This document shows positions 35,358 through 47,818 of a stretch of 64,000 nucleotides of DNA, piece by piece; the first letter of the stretch is position 1; each line of letters begins with the position of its first letter. The position numbers and the translations under genes were made by a program. The DNA lies in assembly GCA_947579605.1 (NCBI GenBank), contig OX388317.1:24323384-24387383 (forward strand), written 5' to 3'. The notes beneath the pieces were generated by a model. That model was given only the letters and a program-made list of their open reading frames with translations. It ran no database searches and was not told the origin of the DNA. This stretch comes from Athripsodes cinereus. Its lineage: Eukaryota > Arthropoda > Insecta > Trichoptera > Leptoceridae.

Positions 35358-37685
35358 GTGGAACATGACAATTATATTTCACATTTTCTTGTAAACCTTA
35401 TTGATCCATATCCAATAATTTTCGTATGTTTTGGGGCAAAAACATTTCCTAGACATGCAATCATAAATAATATAAAACCCAAATTCCTCAAAATCAATGC
35501 AATAACTTTTGTCGTCGTAATAGCACTCTTTATTTTTATTCATATTGATTATTATATGCACGATTTTAAAAACTATGGAGAATTCCCACAAGTTTATTTG
35601 ATATCTTGGTTGTTTTTAAATTGCGTCGATACTATGTCGACATGCCTTTCGTGGAGCATGATTATGATAAAAAATATAAAATCAATATGGAAAATATTAA
35701 AAAACTTTTTGCACATTCATAAAATTATTCCGCGCGTGAATTTTTCAAATAAAGGCTTAAGAAAACTCAAAATGTGGTATCTATCAAATTTAATAATTAT
35801 GTTATCTTTCACAACCTCTGCATATTTCACAGGAACAAGAGAATTACATTCGTGTTTTTACGACTTTATGTCCGCAATTACAATTGACACGTTATTTTAC
35901 AAATTCGTTGCAGTTTGTCAAAATACCGCATCACATTTGACTTATTTAAACAATTTGTTGCCCAGACTATTCAATTTGTCTGTACCGAATGTGAATGTCT
36001 TTATAAATTTGATACAAGACAAGACATCTCTCTTGTTAGAAGTAGAAGACACTTCACAGTGTGATGCGTTTCCATTGAGTCTAGTCATGGAGTCCTATGA
36101 GAGAATATTGAAGAATATCAAACACATCAATACTGCATTCAATCTATTGGTAAAGCAATAAACAAATTTTTGTTTTCTACAATTTTATTCACTAAACACA
36201 GTATTAAGAATTTGTCTTCTGTTTTCAGCTATTTTTTCATACCTGGAATATGATTCTTTATTTGACCACTTCTGGAACGACATTAGGAATTTCAGTAAGT
36301 TTCCTGATTTCAAAAGACATGTGTATTATATTGCATCTCCAGAAAATAATCAATTCTTGCTCAACAACAACAAATCGACAATATTAGTATTAGTACTATC
36401 TTATTCCTGTGGTATGGAGGGAAAAAAAAATTCCAGACGTTTCACCAACAGCTGTGGTAAGCATCTTCAAGGGGATGGTGTGATTGAGAAGATGACGCAC
36501 AGGGCAGAGTCCTCCTATCAATTATTGACTCACGGGAGGCTGTTTCATCTCCGGTTGCAGCTCGAATTAGCTAGACATTCACACTAACCCACGCACTTGA
36601 TGATGTTGGTATCAAAGCTGAGAATTTCTGTCCTCCAGACCGCGGCCACATAGTCCGGAACAAATTAATACTTATGACGAAAGCCTTAGATTTTACAATC
36701 CGAAATAATTCCATAAATGTTAAATACAACTTATTTTAAAGTACCTATATACAATTATACATGTTTTTATTTTTAAGAATTTTTCGCGAACAGCAGTCAA
36801 TTTGGCGTGGTTCATGTATGATTTCTATTGGACTATATTGCTGCCTTCTTTCACAGAGAATCTTCATCATTACGTTAAAAGGTCCAAAGTTATTTGCAGT
36901 AAAATAATATTGAATGGTCTCACCAATGATTCGGGTAAGAATTAGATCTGATTTATGTGTAATCACACCTCCAAAAATACTGATGAAACTTTGTACTAAT
37001 CTTACTAGCGAATCAATTATATTGATGAGACTCTAAATAGATCTTTTATCAATCATACTGATGTGATTTATTACTTTCGCATTATTATTACAATCGCATC
37101 AATTATATTGATGGAACTCTTAACTATTTTTACCATCTCATCAATGATATTGATGAAACCATCTTACTATCGCATAAATTATATTGATGAGACTTTGTAT
37201 TAGACTCACGACCGCACCAATTATATTCTTGTGACTCTTTGTTGATCTTGCTCTCTTATCAATGATACTGGTGAAACTTTGTAGTATTTTTATTATCATA
37301 ATTATCACAATACTGTTAAAACTTAGTGCTAATACCGTTGTACCGTTTGTACTTACCGTTACGTTTATGATATTGGTGACACTTTGATTATGGGAAAATC
37401 TAGATTGAAATAAAAATGACATTTTCTACCGATACAAACACAGCATTCCAGTAGTAACGTTTGTCCTACATAAGAATATCAATTTATATATTTTTGTTTT
37501 CAGAAAATGATGACTTTGATTCCTCAATCAACAGCCTGACACAAATAAGACGACTCTATAAACTTCTCCGCGCCAACAGTTACTCTATCACAGCCCTAAA
37601 CCAATTTGAGTTTGGTTACAGTTTTGTATTCTATCTATTAGGAATCATGACAATATACATGTCTATATTAAAACAATTTGAATAA
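35250..37685 (+). CDS. Gustatory receptor, cluster gene 5, with LINE-derived start
   Basis: Exons 35250-36149, 36229-36294, 36778-36934 and 37504-37685, intron phases 0, 0 and 1, 434 residues. Only the part from about residue 41 (ISHFLVNLIDPYPIIF) is receptor-like. The first 37 residues (MFPMRMHSTEPCDETKQERQ...) are translated from a LINE tail, out of the LINE's frame. No other in-frame ATG precedes the receptor part. The rest is intact: SVPNVNVFINLIQDKTSLLL, CDAFPLSLVMESYERILKN (two changes from the usual block), LHHYVKRSKVICSKI and a MTIYMSILKQFE end. It either uses the acquired ATG, is spliced from an unseen upstream exon, or is a recent pseudogene that has lost its start. Confidence 0.85.
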
Positions 37686-38167
37686 TACATTTTAATTATT
37701 TGTTTACTTATTTTTAATTTATCTCCACTCGCATACAAGAGACAGGTACTCAAAACTCTTACTACAAACATAATTTCAAACCAGTAGGCATGTCTTGTTC
37801 CCCTTTCCCCATATCCCTTACCCTTTTCCCCACACCCTCCACCCCCAAGTGATCTCATATGTTTATTTTTCTATCTTTTAGTAATAGTTTTCTTTTTCTA
37901 ACAATACAAATTTTTGTACGTTTTTTCTTCTTCTTTTCTGCTTTTTATATTTCAAACTGTATTTTGGTATGTTAGCGATGGCTGCTTGTGTGATATGCTA
38001 GTGAGAACAGATGAATGAGCGGAATATGTGATACTTAAATAATTTACTTATCTGTGGTACATGTTTGTGGATGACAGCTGAGTTATGAACGTCTTTTTTC
38101 TATTTTGTAAACCATATTTATAGTTGTTATCTGTTATGTACTTTTACTAATAAATAAAATAAAATAA
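37686..38167. other. Spacer before the satellite
   Basis: No gene. Ends in (AATAA)n sequence that leads into the satellite. Confidence 0.4.
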
Positions 38168-39760
38168 AATATTCACAAAATCATCATTTCATGGAAGACC
38201 TGTCAAAAATATTAATTTAAGTGTTATCGTCAAAATATTTCAAAACACTTATAAAATCGTCGGAACATGATTGAACTGTTAAAATATGCATCAAATCATC
38301 ACGTGCTTGAAGACCTGTCAAAAATATTCATATTAACATTTTGTTCGGAATTGGCCAAAATCCTACATAATCGTCATATCATAATTGAACTGTCAAATAT
38401 ATTCACAAAAACATCATGTCATGGTAGACCTGATAAAATATTTATACAAACGTTATGACTTAATTCTATCAACATACCCATATAATCGTCGGATCATGAT
38501 TGAGCTGTCAAATATATTCATAAAATTATCACATTTTGGTTATTCATATAAACGCTTCGAATAAAATCTATCAAAATACACATAAAATCATGATGAACTG
38601 TCAAACATATTCATTAAATCATCATTTCATGGTAGACCTGTCAAAAAAATCATTAAAAGGTTAAGTCAAAATCATTTGAAATACCCTTATAATCATGACA
38701 GTTGTCAAAATATGCATAAATCCATCACATCATGGTTGACCTGTCAAAATAATCATAAACGCTATGACCAAAATCTTTCAAAATACCCAAATAATCGTCG
38801 GATCATGATTGAGCTGTCAAATATTTCATAAAATTATCACATTTTGGTTGACCTGTCAAAATATTTATTAATTTAAACGCTATTTACGAAATCTATCAAA
38901 ATACCCATAAAATCATGATGAATTGTCAAACATATTCACACAATCATTATTTCATGATAGACCTGTCAAAAATATTTATAAAGAATTTGGTCAAATTCAT
39001 TCAAAATACCCACATAATGATGAATGAACTGTCAAACCATGCATAAAATTATCACATCATGGTTGGCCTGTCAAAATATTCATATAAACGCTATTTCCAA
39101 AATCTATCAAAATAGCCATAAAATCATGATGAACTTTCAAACATATTCACACAATCATCATTTCATGATGGACCTGTCAAAAATATTTATAAATAATTTG
39201 GTCAAATTCATTCAAAATACCCACATAATGATGAATGAACTGTCAAACCATGCATAAAATTATCACATCATGGTTGACCTGTCAAAATATTCATATAAAC
39301 GCTTCGAATAAAATCTATCAAAATACACATAAAATCATGATGAACTGTCAAACATATTCATAAAATCATCATTTCATGGTAGACCTGTCAAAAAAATCAT
39401 TAAAAGGTTAAGTCAAAATCATTTGAAATACCCTTATAATCATGACTAACTGTCAAAATATGCATAAAGCCATACATAAAGCCATAAAACCAAAATCATG
39501 GTTGACCTGTCAAAATAATCATAAAAACGCTATGACCAAAATCTTTGAAAATACCCAAATAATCTTCGAATCATGATGGAACTGTTAAAATATGTATAAA
39601 ATCATCAAACGCTGGAAGACCTGTCAAAAATACTCGTATTGTCATTTTTTTCAAAATCGGCCAAAAATATTGATAATCGTCATATCATGCTTGAAAAATC
39701 AAATAGATTCACAAAATCATCATGTCATGGTAGACCTGTCAAAATATTTATATAAACGCT

Positions 39761-41343
39761 GGAGCAGAACTATTGGTGTAAACGGGCATCGTTCAATTAA
39801 TTGATCTTTTGAGGATATTCGTTAAGATAGGTTGCAACACAATTCATATAAACGGAAATAGGATTTAAGTAACATGCGTTTATTATGGGGAAATAATAAT
39901 AAAATCAAGAACTAGTATAGAAAATGTAGGTAATCTAGAAATCACGTGACGTGATGTGGTCCAATGTTGTCAAAAAGCAAAGAATAATTTCGCCATATTT
40001 TTAATAAATCTGATATAAGTGTGCACAATTTTGTGAGGATATATCTATAATGAGGTATTATTCGGGTTAATTTAGATTTAAACAGGTTATTAAATGAGTT
40101 TTATATCAAGGGTTTGAAGACCGGGAGCCAAATAAATATTAATTGAATGTAATAGAATCAAATCGTTCGGGCAATAACTTGGCAACTTTGACATGGACAC
40201 ATGACAGGAAACAGTTGGATTACGGGGAGAGGATTATAAAGTGGTAGGCACATGTGAACTCCTCCTCACTCGCCTATTAAAAGTTGGATACCACAGTACA
40301 ACACGCATTAGTGTTATTGGATTTTTTTATAATCCGTGTCTTGATAATTGTATTGTTATGTAATTATACATACATTGTGTTAGTGATAAATTGAACGAGT
40401 CGGTGAACAACAGTAATATTATATGTGTACCGCATACAAAAGAAGGTATGTAAAATTGAATAGTTTTTGTGTGGGTAGATCATGTAATATGCTTTGTCAG
40501 AGATGAAATTATCTCAATTACAAATTAGCATCACTAATTAGGATTATTTGTTATTTAGATGCGGTTTCAGTTGTAGCCGAAGTTAGAAGATTTCGGTTGT
40601 ATCCGAAAGTGATATAGCAATGGGATGCTAGAAGAATATTTCAATTGCACCCGAAAGTAATTTATCAAGGGCATCCGAGATAAATATACCAATTACACCC
40701 GGGAGTATTATATGTAACAAATTAGAGGGAAATCAATGAATCAACTATAAGCTGAATATACATAGCAGGCTGCGGCGTAAATGTTATAAATCATCAATAA
40801 TCGAAAGTTCACCAAGCAAGTGTGGTACAGAGGTATGGGATGTTCATGAATAGGGATTGTCAGTTGATACAGCATATTGGGTTTACATCGGCGGATAACG
40901 AGGTCATCAGCATCTGAGGATGGGTGAAGTAAATCAGGTCAGATCCACCAATAATCTATACTTTTCTTTGTGAGTTGTAATTAGATAAATGCATGGTTTT
41001 CCATGATAGAATAATATTGTAGGTTATACACCCAAAGGGGTAATTATTTGTTTGTAACTTTATTGTAAATTATAGTTTTGTTTTTGGATACACATACCTG
41101 GGCCAGTGTGTCTGGGTATGGTATGTAATAAAGAGAAAGTATTCAAGAATCACATAAATTTTATTAAACACACCTACCACAATGGAGGGCATTCAAATAG
41201 AACATTTATACTGGTATTTTGCATTATTATTACGTTGAGAAAAACTTAGAATCAACCCAGGACCTGAGATGTGTTCTGTTTGGAGTCTCTCCAACGAGTC
41301 TCTTTCTTCATTCTTCCGACTGAGCAAGGCATAAAGATGCCCC
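39761..41343. mobile_element. 1.58-kb LTR-like insert in the satellite
   Basis: The satellite is interrupted between two copies of AACGCT (39755-39760 and 41344-41349), so the 1583 bp between them is an insertion. Taking ACGC as target duplication, the insert reads TGGAGCAG...GCCCCA, with TG/CA ends like an LTR. A TATA-like TTATAAAG near 40234 and AATAAAG near 41126 would suit a solo LTR on plus. No coding frame was found. Confidence 0.5.
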
Positions 41344-41533
41344 AACGCTATGACCAAAATCTGTGAAAAAACCCATAAAAATATGATTAACATATTATAT
41401 TCATTAAATCATCATTTCATGGTTGTCCTGTTAAACATATTCAGTAAAGGGTTTGGTCAAAATCATTCAAAATACCCATATAGGGTCAGAGGTCATGTTA
41501 TGAGTAAACGGCGCTTTACAAAAATATATATAT

Positions 41534-41668
41534 ATATTCGAAAAATCTTTTATCGGATTACTCCGTGTACATGGATTATTACCCAAAGGGGCATATTACC
41601 TGGAAATATGCCCCTTTGGGTAACAATCCATGTACACGGAGTAATCCGATAAAAGATTTTTCGAATAT
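41534..41668. repeat. Perfect hairpin in the satellite
   Basis: Arms of about 63 bp (TATTCGAAAAATCTTTTATC... and complement) with a very short loop (ACCTGGA region) and AT dinucleotide runs on both sides. No hammerhead-like motif seen. Confidence 0.85.
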
Positions 41669-42263
41669 AGATCTCCGTGATAACATTTTCCACCACATAT
41701 ATATATATATATATATATAATCATGACTGAACTGTCAAAATATGCATAAAACCATCATATCATGGTGGACCTGTCATAATAATCATATAAACGCTATGAC
41801 CAAAGACTTTCAAAATACCCGTATAATCATGGTTACCTGGCAAATATATTCATAAAATCATCATTTCATGGTAGATCAATCAAAAACATTCATGAAAATG
41901 TTTTGGTCAGAATCTTTGAAAATACCATAAAATCGTCGGATCATGATTGAACTGTCAAATTTATTCATTAAATCATCACATCATTGTTAACCTGTCAAAA
42001 TATCCATAAAAACCTTTTTTCCAAAATCCATTAAAATACCCTTAAAATCATGATGAACTGTCAAACATATTCATAAAATCATCATTTCATGGTAGACCTG
42101 TCAAAAATATTCATTAAAAAGTTTGATCAAATCTTTGAAAATACCCATATAATCGTCTGGTCATGATTGAACTGATAAAATATGCATAAAATCATTAAAC
42201 GCTGGAAGACCTGTCAAAAATATTCATATTTGCATTTTGTTCAATTACGGTAAAAATTTTTGC

Positions 42264-42443
42264 ATATCGAAAAAATAAAACAGGTGTTTTATTCTACTAA
42301 AGATTTTATTTTGTGAGAGAGACGTCTTTCGTCTTATGAGGACATTGACAATCTGATTGACAAGTCCTCATAAGACGAAAGACGTCTCTCTCACAAAATA
42401 AAATCTTTAGTAGAATAAAACACCTGTTTTATTTTTTCGATAT
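42264..42443. repeat. Hairpin with short-stem hammerhead-like half motif
   Basis: Arms of about 80 bp (TCGAAAAAATAAAACAGGTG...). The plus-strand right arm contains TTGACAA, a GTC/GAC stem, GAAA, the palindrome GACGTC, TC. The CUGANGA box is altered (UUGACAA), so it is likely inactive. The full insert extends to about 42477 (GAATTCTACTACCTAAACAC segment) and is flanked by AAATTTTTGCATA on both sides, a long target duplication typical of retrotransposition. Its 3' segment recurs reversed at 26345-26378. Confidence 0.75.
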
Positions 42444-43384
42444 GGAATTCTACTACCTAAACACCGACACAGTGAATAAATTTTTGCATAATCGTCATAT
42501 CATGCTTAAAAAATCAAATAGATTCACAAAATCATCATGTCATGTTTGACCTGTCAAAATATTCATATAAACGCTATGACCAAAATCTATAAAAAAAAAC
42601 ATAAAATCAATAAATATATTATATTAATTAAATCATCATTTCATGGTAGTCCTGTCAAACATATTCAGTAAACGGTTTGGTCAAAATCATTCAAAATACC
42701 AATTAAATCATGACTAAACTGTCAAAATATGCATTAAACCATCACATCATGGATGACCTGTCAAAATAATCATATAAACGCCATGACCAAAATCATTCAA
42801 AATACCCATAAAATCATGAGTGAACTGTCAAAATATGCATAAATCTATCACATTATGTTTGATCTGTCAAAATAATCACATAAAACCTATGACAATTCTT
42901 TCAAAATACCCATATAATCATGATTACCTGTCAAATATATTCATAAAATCATCATTTCATGATAGACCTGTCAAAATATTCATATAAACGAAATGACCAA
43001 AATTTATCAAAGTAGGTACCCAAAAAAACATGACGAAATGTCAAACGTATTCATAAAATCATCATCATGGTAGGCCTGTCAAAGTGACTGTATACACAGT
43101 ATATACATATACATGCAGGCATGTTGAGATGACCGGAATGTTAGGTATTTTTTTTAATTAATTGTGGAGCATGGTATTGGATAAAAGCTGTCCACTGAAA
43201 GATTTACCTTTTTTTAACTTTATGTAATTATTGCCTGTTTTGTCCATTTAACATTTATAAAATAAAATAAAAATGTTCATTAAAGGGTTTGGTCAAAATC
43301 ATTCAAAATACCCATATAATCGTCGGATCATGATTGAACTGTTAAAATATGCATAAAATCATCAAACGCTGAAAGACCTAATAA

Positions 43385-43729
43385 TTTTTAAAATGAAACA
43401 CGATATTTAGTTATTCCACTATTGACTTTATTTATTTTTGCGAGCCGGCTTCTGCTTCCGCTCTCATCGTCAGGCAAAAGTAAAGTGAAGCTTCATTACA
43501 AGTTAAGTATGTGACAAACAGAAAACAATGGGTAAAAATTTAAATTAAAAAGATAAAAACACATCTTTTCAATTTTAATTTTTACCCATTGTTTTCTGTT
43601 TGTCACATACTTAACTTAAAATGAAGCTTCACTTTACTTTTGCCTGACGATGAGAGCGGAAGCTCTTGAAAGCCGGCTCGCAAAAATAAATAAAGTGGAA
43701 TAACTAAATATCGTGTTTCATTTTAAAAA
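43385..43729. repeat. Foldback repeat with hammerhead-like motif, copy 2
   Basis: Long inverted repeat (about 170-bp arms) sharing its outer part (ATGAAACACGATAT...) and inner core (GCGAGCCGGC) with copy 1. The right arm keeps a complete motif at 43638-43685. The left arm has a short deletion that removes the GAAA box and part of stem II. Confidence 0.85.
43638..43685 (+). ncRNA. Hammerhead-like ribozyme motif, right arm of copy 2
   Basis: In order: TTTTGC (stem I), CTGACGA core, T, GAGAGC-GGAA-GCTCTT (stem II with GNRA loop), GAAA, palindromic GCCGGC (stem III, could dimerise), TC, then GCAAAA completing a 6-bp stem I. Predicted cleavage follows TC at 43679. One unpaired U between the core and stem II departs from consensus. 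Short-stem-III hammerheads of this kind are reported from Penelope-like retroelements. Activity is not shown. Confidence 0.6.
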
Positions 43730-43822
43730 TTTGAACTATCAAATATATTCACAAAATCATCATGTCATGGTATACCTGATAAAATATTCGTACATACCTA
43801 CATACATCTTCTTCCCCTTGTC

Positions 43823-44640
43823 CTAGTTGGGTCGGGGGCCCATTGCGCCTAGGTACCTCCTCCAGAGATCCCTGTCCACCGCTGCTTCCAGGACCTCTGG
43901 CCACTCCAAACCAAGCCTTTCAACACCTAAGTTTGACACTTGCCCTTGCCAGCTTCTTCTAGGGCGGCACACCGGTCTTCTGCCCTCTCCCTGGAGGTTG
44001 TCCTCCAAAGATGTAAGTGGTAGTCTGTCTTCTGGCATGCGGAGAACGTGACCCAGCCATCGTAACTGCGACCCCTCTATATGCAGGAGTACTGGTTCCA
44101 CCTTGCGAGCCTCACGAACATACGTATTTCTTATACGGTCTCTCAATGACACACCAACCACTCCCCTGAGGAACCGCATTTCCACTGCCTGTAACCTTGA
44201 TCTCACGCTCACCGTGAGCATCCAAATCTGGTGTCCATATGTGAGGATAGGGCGGTATATTGTCTTAAATATGGCCATTTTCGTCCGTTGGGTCAGTTCG
44301 GATTTATGTACTATCGGGTTTTTAAGCACTCTTAAAAACCCGAGAACTCCACTCCCAGGTATTTGAATGTCGAGATCTGTTTGAGTTGGGCCCCTTTCAC
44401 ATGTACCGCACACTGCACTTCTTCTCGGCTTATGACCATTACTTCCGCTTATTACTTATTACTACTTATTATTACTCATGCCAGCTCTATTTGCCACCGA
44501 CTCGAAACTATTCAACCATTCTTGCATACCACTCTGAGATGAAGATAGTCTTACTATATCGTCAGCAAACAACAGTGTTTTCAGATTCACATTACCCACT
44601 TATCTGATCGGGAGTTTCGCTCTTTCTGTTCATCCAATCC
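43823..44640 (-). pseudogene. Non-LTR retrotransposon reverse transcriptase fragment
   Basis: On minus: LLFADDIVRLSSSQSGMQEW with the catalytic FADD, then HVKGAQLKQISTFKYLGVEF, a frameshift near 44330, FKTIYRPILTYGHQIW, RWLGHVLRMPEDRLPL and a C-terminal YLGAMGPRPN. 5'-truncated and frameshifted LINE inside the satellite. Same family as 46238-46790. Confidence 0.85.
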
Positions 44641-45284
44641 ATATAATGTATCGTGAAAAAAATCGGAAAATATTCATATAAACGCTATTTCCAAAATCTA
44701 TCAAAATACCCAAAAAAACATAATGAACTGTCAAACATATTCAAAAAATCATCATTTCATGGTAGACCTATCAAAAACATTCATGCAAATGTTTTGTTCA
44801 GAATCTTTGTAAATACCCATATAATCGTCAGATCATGATTGAACTGGATCGGATCTGTCAAATATATTCATAAAATCATCACATCATGGTTGAACTGTCA
44901 AAATATTCATATAATCCCAATTTCCAAAATTTAAGAAATACCCATAAAATCATGATGAACTGTCAAACATATTCATAAAATCATCACCTGTCAAAGAATT
45001 CATTTAAGTGTTTTGAAAGAATTGTCATAGCGTCCGTCCGTAATTCTTTCAAAATACACAAATAATCATGATAACCTGTCAAATATATTCAAAATATCAT
45101 CATTTCATGGTAGAACTGACAAAAATATTAATTTAAGTGTTTGATCAAAAACATTCAAAATACCCATCGGATCATAATTGACCTGTCAAAATATGCATAA
45201 ATCCTCACATGCTGAAAAACCTGTCAAAAATATTCATATTATCATTTTGTTCAAAACCGCCCAAAATTATTGCAAATCGCCATA

Positions 45285-45361
45285 TGTGTCCTGAGTTTCG
45301 AAATCCGCTATAACACATTCAAATGTATGTGTTATAGCGGATTTCGAAACTCAGCGACACA
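45285..45361. repeat. Short hairpin in the satellite
   Basis: Arms of 34-35 bp (GTCCTGAGTTTCGAAATCCG... and complement with one extra base) and an 8-bp loop, inserted in the satellite. Contains GAAA but no recognisable ribozyme order. Confidence 0.8.
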
Positions 45362-45830
45362 ATTATCATGATTGAGAACTATCAAAATTATTCACAAAAA
45401 TCATCATTTCATGGTAGACCTATCAAAAACATTCATGCAAATGTTTTGGTCAGAATCTTTGAAAATATAATCGTCGGATCAAAATTCAAAAATATTCGTA
45501 TGAACATTTTGTTCGAAGTTGGCCGAAAATCTTACATTATCATGATTGAACTGTCATATATATTCACAAAATCAACACATCATGGTTGACTTGTCAAAAT
45601 ATTCATTTTAACGCTATTTCCAAAATCTATCAAAATACCTATAAAATCATGATGATCTGTCAAACATATTCAAAAAATCATCACTTCATCATGTCATGGT
45701 ATATAATCATAATTTCACGGTAGAACTGTCTAAAATATTTATTTCAGGGTTTGGTTCAACATTCAAAATACACATAATATAATCAAGACTGAACTGTCAA
45801 AATATGCATTAACCCAGACAGTCCTGAAAA

Positions 45831-46237
45831 AAATTTTTTTTTCGGATGGTCGTGATTTTTTAATATGTGGTAGTTGTATATGTAAAAATGTAGTAAAAAA
45901 TAATAAAAAAAAAAATTCTTCAATTTTTAAAGTTTTATTGAAAAATATTTAGTGTTCGTTTAAACGTACAATAGGAACATACACCACCTAAATACGAGTA
46001 TATGAAAAATGACAAAATCTTTGAAAATGTTGATTTATTTGTATTATTTTATTTCTAATGATTTGCCAACAGGCAAAGTGTACATACAGAGTGTCCCCAG
46101 AAGAAAGGTCAGGCGGAAGTCTTGAGATAGAGCACCCTTGAGGCTATCAGAATACTCCAATATATGTACCTACCGCGATGTTTTTGAGTTTTCGAGCAAA
46201 TTTTATTCGTATTTTTTGTAAAACTTACAAGACATAA
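45831..46237. other. Spacer inside the satellite block
   Basis: AT-rich single-copy-looking sequence without satellite units or genes. Confidence 0.35.
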
Positions 46238-46790
46238 GTGGTCATCACACATCGCATCACATCTTCTTCCCCTTGTCCTAGTTGGGTCGGGGGCCCATTG
46301 CGCCAAGGTTCCTCCTCCAGAGATCCCTGTCCACCGTTGTTTCCAGGACATCTGGCCACTCCAAACCAAGTCACACGTGTTCGACACCTGCCTTTGCCAA
46401 CTTCTTCTAGAGCGGCCCGCTGATCTTCTGCCCTCTCCTACAGCTTCCAAAGATCTAAGTGGTAATATGTCTTCCGGCATGCGGAGCACGTGACCCAGCA
46501 TATCGCAACTGCGACCTCTTTATATGCAGGAATACTGGTTCCACCTTGAGAGCCTCACGAACATACGTATACCTTATACGGTCTCTCAATGACATCTCAG
46601 CCACTCCCCTGAGGAACCGCATTTCTGCTGCCTATAACCTTGATCTCACGCTCTCCATGAGCATCCAAATCTGGTGTCCATATATGAGGATAGGCCGGTA
46701 TATTTTCTTAAATATGGTCATTTTTGTCCGAGAATTCTACTCCTAGGTATTTTATTGTCGAGATCTATTCCAGTTGGGCCGAAACATATC
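46238..46790 (-). pseudogene. Second copy of the same LINE fragment
   Basis: On minus it carries LGHVLRMPEDILPLRSLEA and CRPRRSW-like sequence with stops and indels. Nucleotide similarity to 43815-44400 is clear (GGGTCGGGGGCCCATTGCGC, CCTCACGAACATACGTAT). More decayed than the other copy. Confidence 0.8.
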
Positions 46791-47529
46791 CTTCATAATT
46801 GGGTACTCCGTAGAATACGACTACAGCTGGAGCTCCTAACCGAGATCTAGGTAAATTATGCAGAGACATTTCATCTTCATCTGTATTGTAATCGCATGCA
46901 TTGTCGGGTGGAAGCATAAAAATGTACATCACATCGTTCATTTGCTGGATCAGTCAATATTTCATTAACAGTCAATGTAGACGTAAAAAAATATCAAATT
47001 GAGAATCAAAAATGATAATGAAATATGATTGCGACTGTACACATATACTTGGAAATCAGTATTGACAAAATAGACTATGATATATCCATATTATAATATT
47101 ATGACAATTAGTACTACAGACGTCACGGGTATGTTCCGGTTGTACGATTAAACGTACACCAATTTTTGGATGGTGATAAGTATTGCAAATTAAAAGTTAT
47201 TTGATATTTAAATTCGCACTATCAATAATTGCATATTTTAATATAAGGAAATCATAATAATAATAAAAATATTTAAAAATAAATAAGCTTTCTCGACCTG
47301 AAGATGGCAGCGACATTGTTATAAAATTAATTGCTGAGTACAAATCTCTAAAACACGCCCACTTATTCCAACTGACAGTTATAAACTAATAGATGTTATA
47401 AAATATGTCTCTCTTATGCAGATAAACTAGCAAAATCATGCCTATTATTTTGCACTAAAGCAGAAACATCACGTGAACAAGTGATCGACAAGTGTTCGAT
47501 AAAACGTACAGCCGGCTTATCTGGGTTAA
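46791..47529. other. Spacer inside the satellite block
   Basis: No gene. 47297-47320 contains CCTGAAGATGGCAGCGACA, a degenerate relative of the hammerhead-like motif lacking GAAA. Confidence 0.4.
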
Positions 47530-47615
47530 ACCTTCACATGCTGGAAGACCTGTCAAAAATAATCATTTTAACATTATGTTCGAAGTTGGCCAAAAATCCT
47601 ATGACAATGTCATAT

Positions 47616-47818
47616 CGTCGCTGCATGGATAATTTGACTTACGTGAGCGCGATGTTAAACTACAACGCTACAAGTGCCGCACGAGTAAGAACGCATTTTA
47701 TAACTTCATAATAATATCCACAAGTGATAAAATGCGTTCGTACTCGTGGGGCATTTGCAGCGTTGTAGTTTTGCATCGCGCGCTCACATATGTAAGTCAA
47801 ATTATGCATGCAGCGACG
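47616..47818. mobile_element. 203-bp foldback element with ATAT target duplication
   Basis: Arms of about 90 bp (CGTCGCTGCATG..., TAATTTGACTTAC, ACTACAACGCT) around a short centre. Flanked by ATAT at 47612-47615 and 47819-47822, within a satellite stretch that normally reads GTCATATCATGATTGAAC. Non-autonomous DNA element. Confidence 0.75.

Noticed and set aside
47297..47325. CCTGAAGATGGCAGCGACA on plus
   Set aside because: Resembles the 5' half of the hammerhead-like motif but lacks the GAAA box and stem III palindrome.
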